Assembly: GCF_022760855.1 (NCBI RefSeq)
Contig: NZ_JAKTNR010000001.1
Coordinates: 1-64,000 of the forward strand
DNA: 64,000 nt
Direction of reading: 5' to 3'
Source: Thermus albus
GTDB lineage: Bacteria; Deinococcota; Deinococci; Deinococcales; Thermaceae
Shown here: one piece after another, positions 9,401 through 17,938 of the stretch
Position numbering within the stretch: position 1 is the stretch's first letter
How the letters are laid out: every line of letters begins with the position of its first letter
The notes under the pieces: generated by a model
What the model saw: the letters and a program-made list of their open reading frames with translations, nothing else
Told to the model about the DNA's origin: nothing
Databases searched by the model: none
Made by a program: the position numbers and the translations under genes

Positions 9401-10043
9401 GCGGGCCTATAGCCCCTACACCCTAAACGTGGAGCGCCTCGTCCCCTGGCGCACCCTCACCGGCAGGCAGCACTTCTACCTGGACCACCCCAACTACCTG
9501 GCCTTCGGCGAGCACCTGCCCACCTACAAGCCCAGGCCCGAAGTCCACATGCTCCAGGAAACGGAAAAGACCCTTAAGGAGGCCCAGGGCAAGCTCCTTA
9601 ACTACATCACCCCCCACGGGAAGTGGTCCATCCACTCCACCTACTCGGAGAACCACCGCATGATGACCCTTTCCCGGGGCGGGTACCCGGTCTGGCTCAA
9701 CGATAAGGATGCCGCGGAACTGGGCATTAGGGACAACGACTGGGTGGAGCTTTTCAACGACAACGGGGTCTTCGTGCAAAGGGCCATCGTTTCTGCCCGC
9801 ATCCCCAGGGGAACGGTCTTCGTCTACCACGCCACCGAGCGCACGGTGGGCATCCCCAAAAGCCCCTTAAGGGGCAAGCGGGCCGGCATGAACAACTCCA
9901 TCACCCGGGCCCGCCTCAAGCCCGTGCTGATGTCGGGCGGCTACGCCCAGTTCACCTACGCCTTCAACTACTGGGGGCCGGTGGGGGTGAACCGGGATAC
10001 CTGGGTCTTCGTGCGCAAGCTGGAGCGGCCCCCGGAGTGGTGA
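6453..10043 (+). CDS. narG: NarG, respiratory nitrate reductase catalytic subunit
   Basis: 1196 residues, full length for NarG. Catalytic molybdenum subunit reducing nitrate to nitrite with bis-MGD. The N-terminal FS0 cluster motif H34-x3-C38-x3-C42 ... RGCQRG is intact with His as first ligand, the NarG signature. The molybdenum-ligand region YDWYCDLP carries the conserved Asp. The C-terminal molydopterin-dinucleotide domain (from about 1080) includes [20 protein letters not shown]. No Tat signal with a cleavage site is visible, as expected for a cytoplasm-facing NarG. Strong ribosome site AGGAGG before the ATG. Confidence 0.97.
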   Translation: MDGWIKEIESPAERKWEEFYRNRFQHDKRVRTTHGVNCTGSCSWEVFVKDGVVTWELQATDYPSLEAGLPPYEPRGCQRGISFSWYLYSPIRVKYPYAKGALLDLYREAKKQHPDPVAAWEAIQGDPHKRKRYQKARGKGGFRRARWDEVLEIIAAAVVSTVKRYGPDRVIGFSPIPAMSQISYAAGSRFLSLLGGVPLSFYDWYCDLPNASPEIWGEQTDVHESADWYNARFIAVMGSNLNMTRTPDTHFISEVRHAGAKLTVFSPDFSQVAKYADWWIPINPGQDGAFWMAVNHVLLKEYYAEREVPYFLDYLKRYTDAPLLIEIQNGRPGRYLRANRLSEYAEEENGDFKLLLWDEAKGPRMPGGTIGFRWQKEKGKWNLKLEDPKTGEPLTPRLSLLGVEDEVLLLEFDDFSSDRKLKRGVPVKYVVTKEGEKVAVATVFDLLMAQFGVGRGLPGDYPKGYEEDLPYTPAWQEKWTGIHRDTLLKYARSWAENGLKTRGKNLIIVGAGVNHWYHNNLMYRAGIVALMLTGSVGVNGGGLAHYVGQEKLANQAAWGPIAFATDWGYPPRQQNTPSFHYVHSDQWRYERGFSTYDKTAVGLTDHTIDHQVRAVRKGWLPFFPQFNRSPLEVVKEAEARGARTEAEIVQYVVEALKRGELRLAVEDPDAPENWPRVWFIWRGNAIGTSAKGHEYFLKHYLGTHTNAVAEEKAEGQVQEVVYRKPAPEGKLDLVVDLNFRMDTSALYSDIVLPAATWYEKDDLNTTDLHTFINPLQAAVPPSWESKPDWEIFKAIAKKVSELARVHLPTPVRDIVMIPLQHDTPDELAQTEDWDWKKGEVEPIPGKTMPKFRVVERDYTQLYEKMVTLGPVVEKVGVGMHGLTIPVEDFYKELAERQPRVFQGEKRPSLEEARQVAEAILFLDPVSNGELAYRAFSDEEKKTGVRLTDLAEGNRHVRISFKDLVAQPRRQLTTPTWSAIINQGRAYSPYTLNVERLVPWRTLTGRQHFYLDHPNYLAFGEHLPTYKPRPEVHMLQETEKTLKEAQGKLLNYITPHGKWSIHSTYSENHRMMTLSRGGYPVWLNDKDAAELGIRDNDWVELFNDNGVFVQRAIVSARIPRGTVFVYHATERTVGIPKSPLRGKRAGMNNSITRARLKPVLMSGGYAQFTYAFNYWGPVGVNRDTWVFVRKLERPPEW

Positions 10044-10055
10044 AGGAGGAACGCC

Positions 10056-11591
10056 ATGAAGGTTAGAACCCACATGTCCATGCTCTTCCACCTGGACAAG
10101 TGCATCGGCTGCCACACCTGCTCCATCGCCTGCAAGAACCTCTGGACCGACCGCAAGGGCGCGGAGTACATGTGGTGGAACAACGTGGAGACCCGGCCCG
10201 GTGCCGGCTACCCCACGGGTTGGGAGGACCAGGACCGCTTCAAGGGGGGCTGGGAGTATAAGGACGGCCACCTGGACCTTCGCCTGCACTCCCGCACCCA
10301 GGGGCTTTTCCGCCTTTTCTTCAACCCCGCCTTACCCTCCATAGACGACTACTACGACCCTTACACCTTCCGCTATAGCGACCTCTTCACCAGCCCAGAA
10401 GGGGAGGACCAGCCCACCGCGGTTCCCGTTTCCATGATCACCGGGGAGGTGATGACCCCCGCTTCCGGCCCCAACTGGGACGACGACCTGGGGGGAAGCC
10501 CCCTTTACGCCCAAAACGACCCTAACCTAAGGGGCTTGGACCCCGAGGTGCGGGCCCAGCTTTCCGAGATCGAGGGGGTGGTCTTCCAGTACCTGCCCCG
10601 CATCTGCAACCACTGCCTGAATCCGGCTTGCGTGGCCGCCTGCCCCACCGGGGCCATCTACAAGCGGGCGGAGGACGGGGTGGTCCTGGTCAACGAGAAC
10701 AAGTGCAAGGCCTGGCGGATGTGCGTGGCCGCCTGCCCCTACAAGAAGGTCTACTACAACTGGGCTACCGGTAAAAGCGAAAAGTGCATCCTCTGCTTCC
10801 CCCGGTTGGAAACCGGCCAGGCCCCGGCCTGCGCCCACTCCTGCGTGGGGCGGATCCGCTACATGGGGGTCCTCCTCTACGATGCCGACCGCATCCCCGA
10901 GGCGGCCATGGTGCCCGACGACCGGCTGGTGGAGTCCCAGCTCTCCATCATCTTGGATCCCTTTGACCCTGAGGTCATCGCCGCTGCCAAGGCGGAAGGC
11001 ATCGACGATGGGTGGATCAAAGCCGCGCAAAACTCCCCCATCTACAAGTTCGTGAAGATCTGGCGGCTCGCCTTCCCCTTGCACCCCGAGTACCGCACCC
11101 TGGCCATGATGTTCTACGTCCCACCCCTTTCCCCAGTGGTCTCCACCCTGGAGAAGGCCTTGAGGGCGGGCAAGGGGAGGGAGGGGCTGGTGCGGCTGGA
11201 CATCCCGGAAACGGATCTGGACTTTGAGGTCTACGAAAACCTGGAAAAGGCCAGGATGCCGGTGAAGTACTTGGCGAACCTCTTCACAGCTGGCAACGAA
11301 AGCCTCATCGTGCCCGCCCTCAAGAAGATGCTGGCGGTGCGCATCCTGAAACGGCAGGAAAGCCTAGAGGGCGGCGTCACGGAAAGGGCCCAGAAGGTCT
11401 TGCGGGAGGCCGGACTCACCCTCGAGGAGGCCGAGGCCATCTACCGCCTCACCACCCTGCCCACCCTGGAGGAGCGCTTCGTGCTGCCCCCCTACCACCG
11501 GGAGATGGCGGCGGAGGTTTGGAAGGACCCCCTGGCCCACAAGGGGGAGACGGGCTTTGGCTACATCCAGCCGCCCGTGCGGGGCGAGTAG
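10056..11591 (+). CDS. narH: NarH, nitrate reductase iron-sulfur subunit
   Basis: 511 residues. Relays electrons from cytochrome b (NarI) to NarG through four clusters. Four cysteine groups are visible: C16-x2-C-x2-C-x3-C; CNHCLNPACVAACP; CKAWRMCVAACP, where Trp replaces a cysteine, the known sign of the [3Fe-4S] centre; and CILCFPRLETGQAPACAHSC. C-terminal dimer/anchor region typical of the family. AAGGAGG precedes the ATG, 12 bases after narG. Confidence 0.97.
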   Translation: MKVRTHMSMLFHLDKCIGCHTCSIACKNLWTDRKGAEYMWWNNVETRPGAGYPTGWEDQDRFKGGWEYKDGHLDLRLHSRTQGLFRLFFNPALPSIDDYYDPYTFRYSDLFTSPEGEDQPTAVPVSMITGEVMTPASGPNWDDDLGGSPLYAQNDPNLRGLDPEVRAQLSEIEGVVFQYLPRICNHCLNPACVAACPTGAIYKRAEDGVVLVNENKCKAWRMCVAACPYKKVYYNWATGKSEKCILCFPRLETGQAPACAHSCVGRIRYMGVLLYDADRIPEAAMVPDDRLVESQLSIILDPFDPEVIAAAKAEGIDDGWIKAAQNSPIYKFVKIWRLAFPLHPEYRTLAMMFYVPPLSPVVSTLEKALRAGKGREGLVRLDIPETDLDFEVYENLEKARMPVKYLANLFTAGNESLIVPALKKMLAVRILKRQESLEGGVTERAQKVLREAGLTLEEAEAIYRLTTLPTLEERFVLPPYHREMAAEVWKDPLAHKGETGFGYIQPPVRGE

Positions 11592-11600
11592 GAGGAGACC

Positions 11601-12113
11601 ATGGGCAAGGCCACCCTTTTGGAAACCCTGGCCCTGGCCTTGGACTACCCCATGCCGGGGCGCTTGGAGGAGCTTTGGCGGCGGTGGATCGCCTGCCCCC
11701 GGGGTCCGGCCAAGGCGAAGCTGGAACGCTTTCTTCGCCAGGTGGAGGAGCTCCCCTTGGGCGAGTGGGAGGAGCTTTACACCCGCACCCTTGACCTTAC
11801 CCCCACCACGGCCCCTTATGTGGGCTTTGCCGTCTACGGGGAGAGCTACCAGCGGGGGGAGCTTTTGGCGGCTTTGGTGCGGGCCTACCGGGAGATCTCC
11901 TTGGACCCGGGAAGCGAGCTTCCTGACCACCTGGCCAACGTGCTCCGCTACCTGGCCCGGTGTGAAAACCCCCTTCCCGAGCTTCTGGAGATCCTGCCCA
12001 AGGCCCTTAACGAGATGCACAAGACCCTTAAGACCCTGGATGCCAAGAACCCCTACCTCCTGGTCCTCGAGGGGGTTCAGGAGGCCTTGCAAGGGGATTT
12101 GGCTAGGAGGTGA
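11601..12113 (+). CDS. narJ: NarJ, nitrate reductase assembly chaperone
   Basis: 170 residues, mostly helical, of the NarJ/TorD-like chaperone group. It is needed for insertion of the molybdenum cofactor into NarG and for membrane attachment of NarGH. Features visible are the early LALALDYPMPG segment and the PELPDHLANVLRYLA-type motif (here SELPDHLANVL). Position between narH and narI fits. Start supported by GGAGGAGACC just upstream, 9 bases after the narH stop. Confidence 0.93.
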   Translation: MGKATLLETLALALDYPMPGRLEELWRRWIACPRGPAKAKLERFLRQVEELPLGEWEELYTRTLDLTPTTAPYVGFAVYGESYQRGELLAALVRAYREISLDPGSELPDHLANVLRYLARCENPLPELLEILPKALNEMHKTLKTLDAKNPYLLVLEGVQEALQGDLARR

Positions 12114-12116
12114 AGG

Positions 12117-12794
12117 ATGAACTGGAACGCGCTTCTCTTCGGCATCTTCCCCTACATCGCCCTCACCTTGGCGGTGGTGGTGACCGCTTACCGCATGGCC
12201 TATAGGCCCTTTTCCGTTTCCGCCCAGTCCAGCCAGCTCCTGGAGCAGAGGCGCCTCTTCTACGGCTCCATCGCCATGCACTGGGGACTGGTCCTGGTGC
12301 TCCTTGGCCACTTGCTGGCGCTCCTCATCCCCAAGGGGCTTCTCCTCTGGAACGCGGTGCCCTTAAGGCTCTACCTTCTGGAGATCACCGGGCTTGGCCT
12401 AGGGCTTTGGGCCTTGGTGGGGACCTGGGTGCTCCTCACCCGGAGGCTTTCCGTGGCCCGGGTACGGGCGGCTTCCACCCCCATGGATTACGCGGTGTTG
12501 GTGGTGGTCCTCATCTCGGCGCTTACCGGGGTCCTTACCGCCCTTCTTTACCGCTATGGCAGCTACTGGTTCCCCGCGGTCATGACCCCTTACCTCTGGT
12601 CCATCCTTACCCTGAAGCCAAGGCCGGAACTCATCGCTGATCTCCCCTTCTGGACCCAGCTTCACGTCTTCAACTTCTGGGTCTTCCTGGCGGTCTTCCC
12701 CTTCTCCCGGTTGGTGCACATCATCACCATTCCCTTGGGGTACGTCCTCAGGCCCTGGCAGATCGTCATCTGGGTGCGCAAGCTGGCGGGGTGA
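12117..12794 (+). CDS. narI: NarI, cytochrome b membrane subunit of nitrate reductase
   Basis: 225 residues with five transmembrane segments and histidines for two b haems (for example AMHWGLVLVLLGHLL and the last-helix FSRLVHIITIPLGYV). It oxidises menaquinol on the outer face and passes electrons to NarH. The ATG is 3 bases after the narJ stop, with AGGAGGTGAAGG as ribosome site. Confidence 0.95.
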   Translation: MNWNALLFGIFPYIALTLAVVVTAYRMAYRPFSVSAQSSQLLEQRRLFYGSIAMHWGLVLVLLGHLLALLIPKGLLLWNAVPLRLYLLEITGLGLGLWALVGTWVLLTRRLSVARVRAASTPMDYAVLVVVLISALTGVLTALLYRYGSYWFPAVMTPYLWSILTLKPRPELIADLPFWTQLHVFNFWVFLAVFPFSRLVHIITIPLGYVLRPWQIVIWVRKLAG

Positions 12795-12797
12795 ATC

Positions 12798-14129
12798 ATG
12801 GTCCATGATCCCATCCAACTGGAAAAAGAGCGTCCAGACCGGCTCCGGGTCCTCTGGTTTTCCACAATCGGCTTCACCCTGATGTTCGCGGTCTGGCTGA
12901 TGTTTGGGGTGTTGGGGGTGCCCATCCGCAAGGAGTTTGGTCTTACCGATGTCCAGCTTTCCTGGCTTTCGGCCGTGGCCATCCTGAATGGCTCCCTGTG
13001 GCGGCTTCTCGCCGGCATCCTCACCGACCGCTACGGGGGGCGGCTGGTTTTCACCCTCATGCTCTTCTTCACCGCCATCCCCGCCTACCTGGTCTCCCGG
13101 GCGGGAAGCTACGAGGAGCTTCTCCTCTACGCCTTCCTGGTGGGCTTTGCTGGAAACTCCTTTAGCGTGGGCATCGCCTGGAACTCCGCCTGGTTCCCCA
13201 AGGACCAGCAGGGCTTCGCCTTGGGCCTCTTCGGGGCGGGGAACGTGGGGGCCAGCGTCACCAAGTTCATCGGCCCGTCCCTCATCGTGAGCATTCCCCC
13301 AGCGGGGTACCTGGGGGGGCTCATCCCCGGGGGCTGGCGCTTCATCCCCTTCCTCTATGCGGTGCTTTTAGTGCTGATGGGCCTCCTCATGTGGTTTGGT
13401 ACCCCCGGGCAGGACAAGCGCCCGGGCCAAGGGCGGCCTTTCCTGGAGATGCTGATGCCCCTTAAGCACATCCGGGTGTGGCGCTTCAGCCTGTACTACG
13501 TGGTGGTCTTCGGGGCCTACGTGGCCTTGAGCGCCTGGCTTCCCAAGTACTACGTGGATGTCTTCGGCCTGCCCCTTCATGAAGCCGCCCTCCTCACCGC
13601 CCTTTTCATCTTCCCCGCAAGCCTTTTGAGGCCCTTTGGGGGCTACCTTTCCGACCGCTTTGGGGCTCGGCGGGTCATGTACTGGACCTTCGGCATTATC
13701 CTCCTGGCCTCCGGGATCCTCATGATGCCCGAGGGGCATATCGTCCTTTACACCAAGCAGGGGACCAAGGAGGTCATGCAGTTCACCATGAACGTCTGGC
13801 TCTTCACCGCTTTGGTCTTCCTGATCGGCGTGGGGATGGGGGTCGGCAAGGCCGCGGTCTACAAGCACATCCCCACCTACTTCCCCAAGGACGTGGGGGC
13901 GGTGGGGGGGTTGGTGGGGATGCTGGGGGCCTTAGGCGGGTTCTTCTTGCCCCCTCTCTTTGCCTACGCCCAGGCCTGGACCGGCCTGCCCCAGATGACC
14001 TTCTTCGTCCTTTTCCTCCTAGCGGGCATCAGTTTCCTCTGGATGCACCTTACCGTGTTGCAGCTCCTGCAGCAGGAGGCCAAGCAGCTGAAGAACGAGT
14101 TCGAACTGAAAGGAGATCGCCCATGCTAA
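12798..14129 (+). CDS. narK1: NarK1, nitrate/nitrite transporter (MFS)
   Basis: 443 residues, twelve transmembrane helices, major facilitator family. The glycine-rich nitrate signatures are present: GFAGNSFSVGIAWNSAWFP and GVGMGVGKAAVYKHIPTYFP, with DRYGGR and DRFGARR loops. Imports nitrate and/or exports nitrite for the reductase. T. thermophilus nar also ends with two such genes. Follows narI by 3 bases; its end overlaps the narK2 start by 7 bases. Confidence 0.93.
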   Translation: MVHDPIQLEKERPDRLRVLWFSTIGFTLMFAVWLMFGVLGVPIRKEFGLTDVQLSWLSAVAILNGSLWRLLAGILTDRYGGRLVFTLMLFFTAIPAYLVSRAGSYEELLLYAFLVGFAGNSFSVGIAWNSAWFPKDQQGFALGLFGAGNVGASVTKFIGPSLIVSIPPAGYLGGLIPGGWRFIPFLYAVLLVLMGLLMWFGTPGQDKRPGQGRPFLEMLMPLKHIRVWRFSLYYVVVFGAYVALSAWLPKYYVDVFGLPLHEAALLTALFIFPASLLRPFGGYLSDRFGARRVMYWTFGIILLASGILMMPEGHIVLYTKQGTKEVMQFTMNVWLFTALVFLIGVGMGVGKAAVYKHIPTYFPKDVGAVGGLVGMLGALGGFFLPPLFAYAQAWTGLPQMTFFVLFLLAGISFLWMHLTVLQLLQQEAKQLKNEFELKGDRPC

Positions 14130-15454
14130 AGGTTTACAAGGGGACTTGGATTCGTGAGTGGAACCCGGAAGACCCTAAGCGCTGGGACCCCGGCTTGGCC
14201 TGGCGTACCCTTTGGATCACCACCTTCAACCTCACCCTGGCCTTCATCACCTGGTTTGCGGTGAGCGCCCTGGTGGTCCGCCTGCCCAAGGTGGGGTTTG
14301 AGCTTTCCACCACCCAGCTCTTCTGGCTTACGGCCATGCCGGGGCTTGCAGGGGGTACCTTGCGCATCGTCTGGACCTTTTTGCCCCCCATCCTGGGCAC
14401 CCGGCACCTGGTGACCTTCTCCACCCTCCTCCTCCTCATCCCCCTCTTGGGCTGGGGCTTCGCCGTACAAAACCCCGAAACCCCCTACTGGGTCCTTCTG
14501 CTCCTGGCCTTTTTGGCGGGGATCGGCGGGGGGAACTTTTCCGGCTTCATGCCCTCCACCAGCTACTTCTTTCCCAAGCGCCTCCAGGGGACAGCCCTGG
14601 GGTTGCAGGCAGGGATCGGCAACTTTGGCGTGTCCGTGGTCCAGTTCGTAACCCCCTGGGTTATCGGCTTTGCCCTTTTTGGTTCTCTTCTCGGGGGGCC
14701 TCAGACCTTCACCCCTAAGCCCGGGGTGTCCCAACCCATCTGGCTTCAGAATGCCACTTTCCTCTGGGTGCCCTTGGTCTTGGTGGGGGCTTGGCTGGCC
14801 TGGGTGTACTTGCGGAGCGTTCCCGTCCGAGCCAACTTCCGGGAGCAATTTGATATTTTCCGCGACAAGCACACCTGGATCATGACCAGCCTCTACATCA
14901 TGACCTTCGGCTCCTTCTCGGGGTTTTCCGCCATCTTCCCCCTTCTGATCCGGGAGGTTTACGGGAAGTTTGACGGGGCTCCGGACCCCTTGAGGTATGC
15001 GTTCCTGGGGCCTTTGGTGGGTTCCTTGGCCCGGGTAGTCGCTGGGCCCGTTTCCGACCGCTTTGGCGGGGCCATCGTCACCCAGGTTTCGGCCATTGGC
15101 CTCTTCTTTTCCGCCCTCCTGGTGACCCTTTTCGCCCACCCCACGTCTTTGGAACAGTTTGCCTTCTTTGTCCTGGCCATGCTCCTGGTTTTCTTCTTCA
15201 GCGGGGTGGGGAACGCCAGCACCTTTAAGCAGATGCCCATGATCTTCCCGCCCAGGCAGGCAGGAGGGGTCATCGGTTGGACCGCGGCCATAGCCGCCTA
15301 TGGCCCTTTCCTCTTCTCCACCCTGGCCGCTTATACGCAGAGGGTCACCGGAGGCTTCACCGCCTTCTTCTATGGCCTCATGGTCTTCTACGCCCTGAAT
15401 CTTTTCCTGAACTGGTACTACTACGCCCGGAAAGGGGCGGAGAAGCCTTGCTAA
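14123..15454 (+). CDS. narK2: NarK2, second nitrate/nitrite transporter (MFS)
   Basis: 443 residues, twelve helices, diverged paralogue of narK1. Signatures GGGNFSGFMPSTSYFFPKR and GVGNASTFKQMPMIFPPR correspond to the two nitrate motifs. The two transporters may divide nitrate/proton symport and nitrate/nitrite exchange, as proposed for NarK1/NarK2 types; which is which cannot be told here. Last gene of nar: a strong hairpin follows 5 bases after the stop. Confidence 0.92.
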   Translation: MLKVYKGTWIREWNPEDPKRWDPGLAWRTLWITTFNLTLAFITWFAVSALVVRLPKVGFELSTTQLFWLTAMPGLAGGTLRIVWTFLPPILGTRHLVTFSTLLLLIPLLGWGFAVQNPETPYWVLLLLAFLAGIGGGNFSGFMPSTSYFFPKRLQGTALGLQAGIGNFGVSVVQFVTPWVIGFALFGSLLGGPQTFTPKPGVSQPIWLQNATFLWVPLVLVGAWLAWVYLRSVPVRANFREQFDIFRDKHTWIMTSLYIMTFGSFSGFSAIFPLLIREVYGKFDGAPDPLRYAFLGPLVGSLARVVAGPVSDRFGGAIVTQVSAIGLFFSALLVTLFAHPTSLEQFAFFVLAMLLVFFFSGVGNASTFKQMPMIFPPRQAGGVIGWTAAIAAYGPFLFSTLAAYTQRVTGGFTAFFYGLMVFYALNLFLNWYYYARKGAEKPC

Positions 15455-15459
15455 TCCCA

Positions 15460-15487
15460 CCCCACCCTGGCCATGGCCAGGGTGGGG
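15460..15487. terminator. 28-base perfect palindrome after narK2
   Basis: CCCCACCCTGG-CCATGG-CCAGGGTGGGG is fully self-complementary and starts 5 bases after the narK2 stop. There is no T-run, so it is either a factor-assisted terminator or an mRNA 3'-end stabiliser. Related hairpins occur at 19408-19441 and 50498-50522. Confidence 0.6.
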
Positions 15488-15526
15488 CCCCGGCAGGGGG
15501 CAGGGCCCCAAGGCCCGGGGCTTCCC

Positions 15527-15540
15527 TTGACCCAAGTCAT
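15527..15540. promoter_or_regulatory. FNR/DNR-type operator TTGACCCAAGTCAT
   Basis: TTGAC-N4-GTCAT with one half-site base off perfect symmetry. Its centre is exactly 41.5 bases before the ATG at 15575. GATTTT at 15563-15568 sits at the -10 position if the mRNA begins at that ATG. Confidence 0.65.
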
Positions 15541-15574
15541 GGCCGGGGAGAAGAGGATAAGGGATTTTAAGGGC

Positions 15575-15793
15575 ATGGAGCTGGATGTGCGCACCCTACC
15601 CCCGCGGGAACGGCACCCCAGGATCTTTGCCCTTTTTGACAGCCTAAAGCCTGGGGAGGGCTTTGTCCTGGTCAACGACCACGACCCAAAGCCCCTCTAT
15701 TACCAGCTCATGGCGGAGAGGCCAGGGCAGGTGGACTGGGCTTACCTGGAGGAGGGCCCTGAGGTATGGCGGGTGAGGATCGGCAAGAGGTAG
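15575..15793 (+). CDS. Small DUF2249 protein
   Basis: 72 residues from the ATG at 15575. An upstream in-frame ATG at 15539 lies inside the FNR-type box, so I prefer 15575, which falls exactly where a leaderless transcript would start. DUF2249 is a TusA-like small fold: ELDVRTLPPRERHPRIFALFDSL, then GEGFVLVNDHDPKPLYYQL, the family's DHDP hallmark. These proteins cluster with NO and nitrate respiration genes and are thought to bind a metal/haem or act as redox carriers; function unproven. Overlaps the next gene by 28 bases if that starts at 15766. Confidence 0.75.
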   Translation: MELDVRTLPPRERHPRIFALFDSLKPGEGFVLVNDHDPKPLYYQLMAERPGQVDWAYLEEGPEVWRVRIGKR

Positions 15794-16590
15794 TTCGGCC
15801 CGATATGAAAGTGGCCGAGGTCTTGAGGCGCTGGCCAGAGCTCCTTCCGGTCCTGGTGGAGGCAAGCCCGGCCTTCCAAAAGCTCAGGAATCCCATCCTG
15901 CGCAGGACCATGCCCAGCCTGGTTACCGTGGCCCAGGCGGCCAGGATAGGGGGCCTAAAGCCGGAAGAGCTGGTGGCCTGGCTGAACCGGGCCCTAGGGG
16001 TGGAGGCCACGCCAGAGGTGCTGGAGGCCAAGGATGTGGAAAGCCTCCTTGGCACCCCACCTCCTTCCTGGGTTTCCGCTCCCGTGGGATTTCGGTTGGA
16101 TGTGCGGCCCATCCTGGAACAGGGTGGGGAGCCCTTCCAGGCCATCATGGCCGCGGCCAAGGAGGTGAAGCCCGGGGAGAGGCTCGTGCTGGAGGTGCTC
16201 TTTGAGCCCATCCCCCTTTACAGGGCCTTGGGAAAACAAGGCTTCTTAGCCTGGTGCGAACGGCTTGGGGAGAGGCACTACCGGGCGCACTTTTACCGGG
16301 TGAAGGTGGAAGGGGGCCAGAAGACCTCCGCTGGTCTAGTTCCACTCAGCGAGGCGGATTGGGATAACTATCAGGCGGAGGTCTCCATTGAGGAGAACCT
16401 CGAGCCCCCCTTGCCCATGATGCGGGTGCTGGAGGCCCTCGCCCAGCTAAAGCCCGGGGAGAAGCTTCTGGTCCACCACGTGCGTAGGCCCGTGCACCTC
16501 CTGGCCCGCCTCGAGGAGGAGGGGCACGCCTATCTGCTCAAGGACCTGGGCCCGGGGCAGGTGAAGATCTTGATCCGGAAAGGAGGGTAG
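15766..16590 (+). CDS. DUF1858-like domain plus two DUF2249 domains
   Basis: 274 residues. Residues 14-75 resemble the DUF1858/ScdA-N helical domain (MKVAEVLRRWPELLPVLVEASPAF ... LVTVAQAARIGGL). Two DUF2249-like repeats follow, about 105-180 (LDVRPILEQGGEPFQAIMAAAKEVKPGERLVL) and 200-272 (MMRVLEALAQLKPGEKLLVHHVRRPVHLLARL). The DHDP hallmark of the small neighbour is replaced by FEPIPLY and HVRRPVHLL. The start may be 15805 instead (MKVAEV), which would remove the overlap with the previous gene. Likely part of the nitrate/NO-linked operon. Confidence 0.7.
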   Translation: MAGEDRQEVVRPDMKVAEVLRRWPELLPVLVEASPAFQKLRNPILRRTMPSLVTVAQAARIGGLKPEELVAWLNRALGVEATPEVLEAKDVESLLGTPPPSWVSAPVGFRLDVRPILEQGGEPFQAIMAAAKEVKPGERLVLEVLFEPIPLYRALGKQGFLAWCERLGERHYRAHFYRVKVEGGQKTSAGLVPLSEADWDNYQAEVSIEENLEPPLPMMRVLEALAQLKPGEKLLVHHVRRPVHLLARLEEEGHAYLLKDLGPGQVKILIRKGG

Positions 16591-16603
16591 GCCCCCAAGG
16601 CCC

Positions 16604-17041
16604 ATGGGCTTTTGGCACTTCCTCTTCATCCGGGCGGCGCTTTTATACCTGGTCTACACCGCCCTCTTGGGCACCCTCTTCTATCTCTTCCCGAGCCTGG
16701 TGGGACCCCTTAGGCCTTCCCATGTGCACGCAGGGCTGGTGGGCTTCTTCCTGCAGATGGTGATGGGGGTGGCTTACTGGATGATGCCGAGGCCCGGGGG
16801 CTTGAGGCAGGATGCCCTCGAGGCCCTCACCTTCTTCCTCCTCAATGCCGGCCTCCTCCTGAGGCTTTTCTTGGAGCCCCTTTACCTCCTGGGGCAGGAG
16901 GGTTTGCGCCCCTGGCTTGGGCTTTCCGGTGTCTTTCAGCTTCTCGCCACCCTGGTGTTCGCCTGGGCCATGCGTAGGCGGGTGGTCACGGGGGATATGC
17001 TGAGGAAAATGCGCGAGGAAAGGGAAAGGAGGGGAGGATGA
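16604..17041 (+). CDS. Small NorB/oxidase-subunit-I-like membrane protein
   Basis: 145 residues, four transmembrane segments. The segment RPSHVHAGLVGFFLQMVMGVAYWMMPR has the SHVH...G...G..YW..PR pattern found in a haem-binding helix of NO reductase and cytochrome oxidase subunit I relatives. It is far too short to be a catalytic subunit, so it may be a haem or copper handling accessory. Its stop overlaps the next ATG (ATGA), so the two products are translationally coupled. Confidence 0.6.
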   Translation: MGFWHFLFIRAALLYLVYTALLGTLFYLFPSLVGPLRPSHVHAGLVGFFLQMVMGVAYWMMPRPGGLRQDALEALTFFLLNAGLLLRLFLEPLYLLGQEGLRPWLGLSGVFQLLATLVFAWAMRRRVVTGDMLRKMREERERRGG

Positions 17042-17889
17042 AGCCGGGGGTTACCTTTTCCGAGGCCACGGAGGTCCTCATCCTGGACCTGCCGCCCCTG
17101 CCCGAGGAGGTTCTGGCCGAGCTGCTGGCCTTTGGCGGGCTGGGGGAGGCGGAGAAGAGGGGCATGCGCCTGGATGCGGAGAGGCTTCTTGAAGGTGCGG
17201 CACCTTTCGTGGCTGGGGTCTATGACCACCTAAGCCGCCACCCGGGCACCGCCCGGGCCCTGGGCTGGGAGGGAAGGGTTAAGGAGGAGGAGCTTTACCT
17301 GAGGCGGGCCTTTTTCTCCGCTTGGCTTTCCCGCACCATCGGGGTGGACACCTCGGTGGAGTTCGCCCGGGAGGTGTACCGGGCGGGGCTTTGGCATGGG
17401 GGCCTGGGTCCCAAAGGGGCCTTCATCCCCCCGGAGTACGTGGGCCTTTCCTTTGCCCAGGTGGGGCAGTATCTGGCGGAAAGGGTGCGGGATGTGCGTC
17501 CCTGGCTCGTTTACCTTTCCGCCCAGGAGGAGGTGATGCGCAAAGGGTTTGACGCCGCCATGGCCCTAAAGGAAGGGCAAGTGACCGTAACTTTCCAGGC
17601 CTTGGGCCTGGCCCACCCCGCCTTACCCAAGCCCGTTTCCTTGCGGGCGGGGGATGTGGAGGAGGCGCTACGCAAGGTGTTCACCATTAGCCCTGCCCTA
17701 AGGGACCTGGCCCTGGAAGCCCTTCTGGCCGAGGAGGAGGTGGGGCTTTGGCTTGAGCCCAAGACCCTTTGGCGGCTTAGGCCCCGCTGGGCGGTGCTCT
17801 TAAACGGCCGGGATGTGCGCTACCTTCAGGGTCTGGCTACGCCTTTGAAGGAGGGGGATCGCCTTACCCTTCTCCCTCCGGGCCGCTGA
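17038..17889 (+). CDS. Protoglobin-like sensor domain fused to a MoaD-like beta-grasp domain
   Basis: 283 residues. Residues 35-175 resemble the globin-coupled sensor/protoglobin fold: LLEGAAPFVAGVYDHLSRHPGTARALG, then REVYRAGLWHGGLGPKGAFIPPEYVGLSF, matching the family's proximal-His stretch (iGxxHxxiGLxPxxY), with H120 as haem ligand candidate. Residues 181-283 resemble MoaD/ThiS: VTVTFQALGLA at the start, AVLLNGRDVRYLQGLATPLKEGDRLTLLPPGR at the end, but without the terminal Gly-Gly used for thiocarboxylation. Stop codon abuts an FNR-type box. A haem/NO sensor linked to molybdenum cofactor or sulfur transfer is possible; both domain calls need a structure search. Confidence 0.65.
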   Translation: MKPGVTFSEATEVLILDLPPLPEEVLAELLAFGGLGEAEKRGMRLDAERLLEGAAPFVAGVYDHLSRHPGTARALGWEGRVKEEELYLRRAFFSAWLSRTIGVDTSVEFAREVYRAGLWHGGLGPKGAFIPPEYVGLSFAQVGQYLAERVRDVRPWLVYLSAQEEVMRKGFDAAMALKEGQVTVTFQALGLAHPALPKPVSLRAGDVEEALRKVFTISPALRDLALEALLAEEEVGLWLEPKTLWRLRPRWAVLLNGRDVRYLQGLATPLKEGDRLTLLPPGR

Positions 17890-17903
17890 TTGACCTAGGT
17901 CAT
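17890..17903. promoter_or_regulatory. FNR/DNR-type operator TTGACCTAGGTCAT
   Basis: Perfect inner palindrome TGAC-CTAG-GTCA directly after the stop of the protoglobin gene. The centre is 42.5 bases before the A of the ATG at 17939, so a class II transcript would begin one base before that start codon. CAGGAT at 17926-17931 lies at the -10 place. Confidence 0.7.
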
Positions 17904-17907
17904 GGTG

Positions 17908-17932
17908 AATCCTGAGTAAAAGAATCAGGATT
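17908..17932. repeat. Inverted repeat AATCCTGA-N9-TCAGGATT
   Basis: Perfect eight-base arms with a nine-base spacer (GTAAAAGAA) between the FNR-type box and the start at 17939; the right arm covers the predicted -10. Could be a second operator able to block the promoter, or a weak hairpin in read-through mRNA from upstream. Confidence 0.4.
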
Positions 17933-17938
17933 AAGCCG

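Noticed and set aside
14126-15535. Minus-strand 469-codon frame opposite narK2
   Set aside because: Shadow of a membrane transporter gene, low-complexity Gly/Pro/Glu-rich translation without any domain.
15539-15541. ATG at 15539 as start of the DUF2249 gene
   Set aside because: It lies in the FNR-type box; the ATG at 15575 fits the promoter spacing and the family N-terminus.
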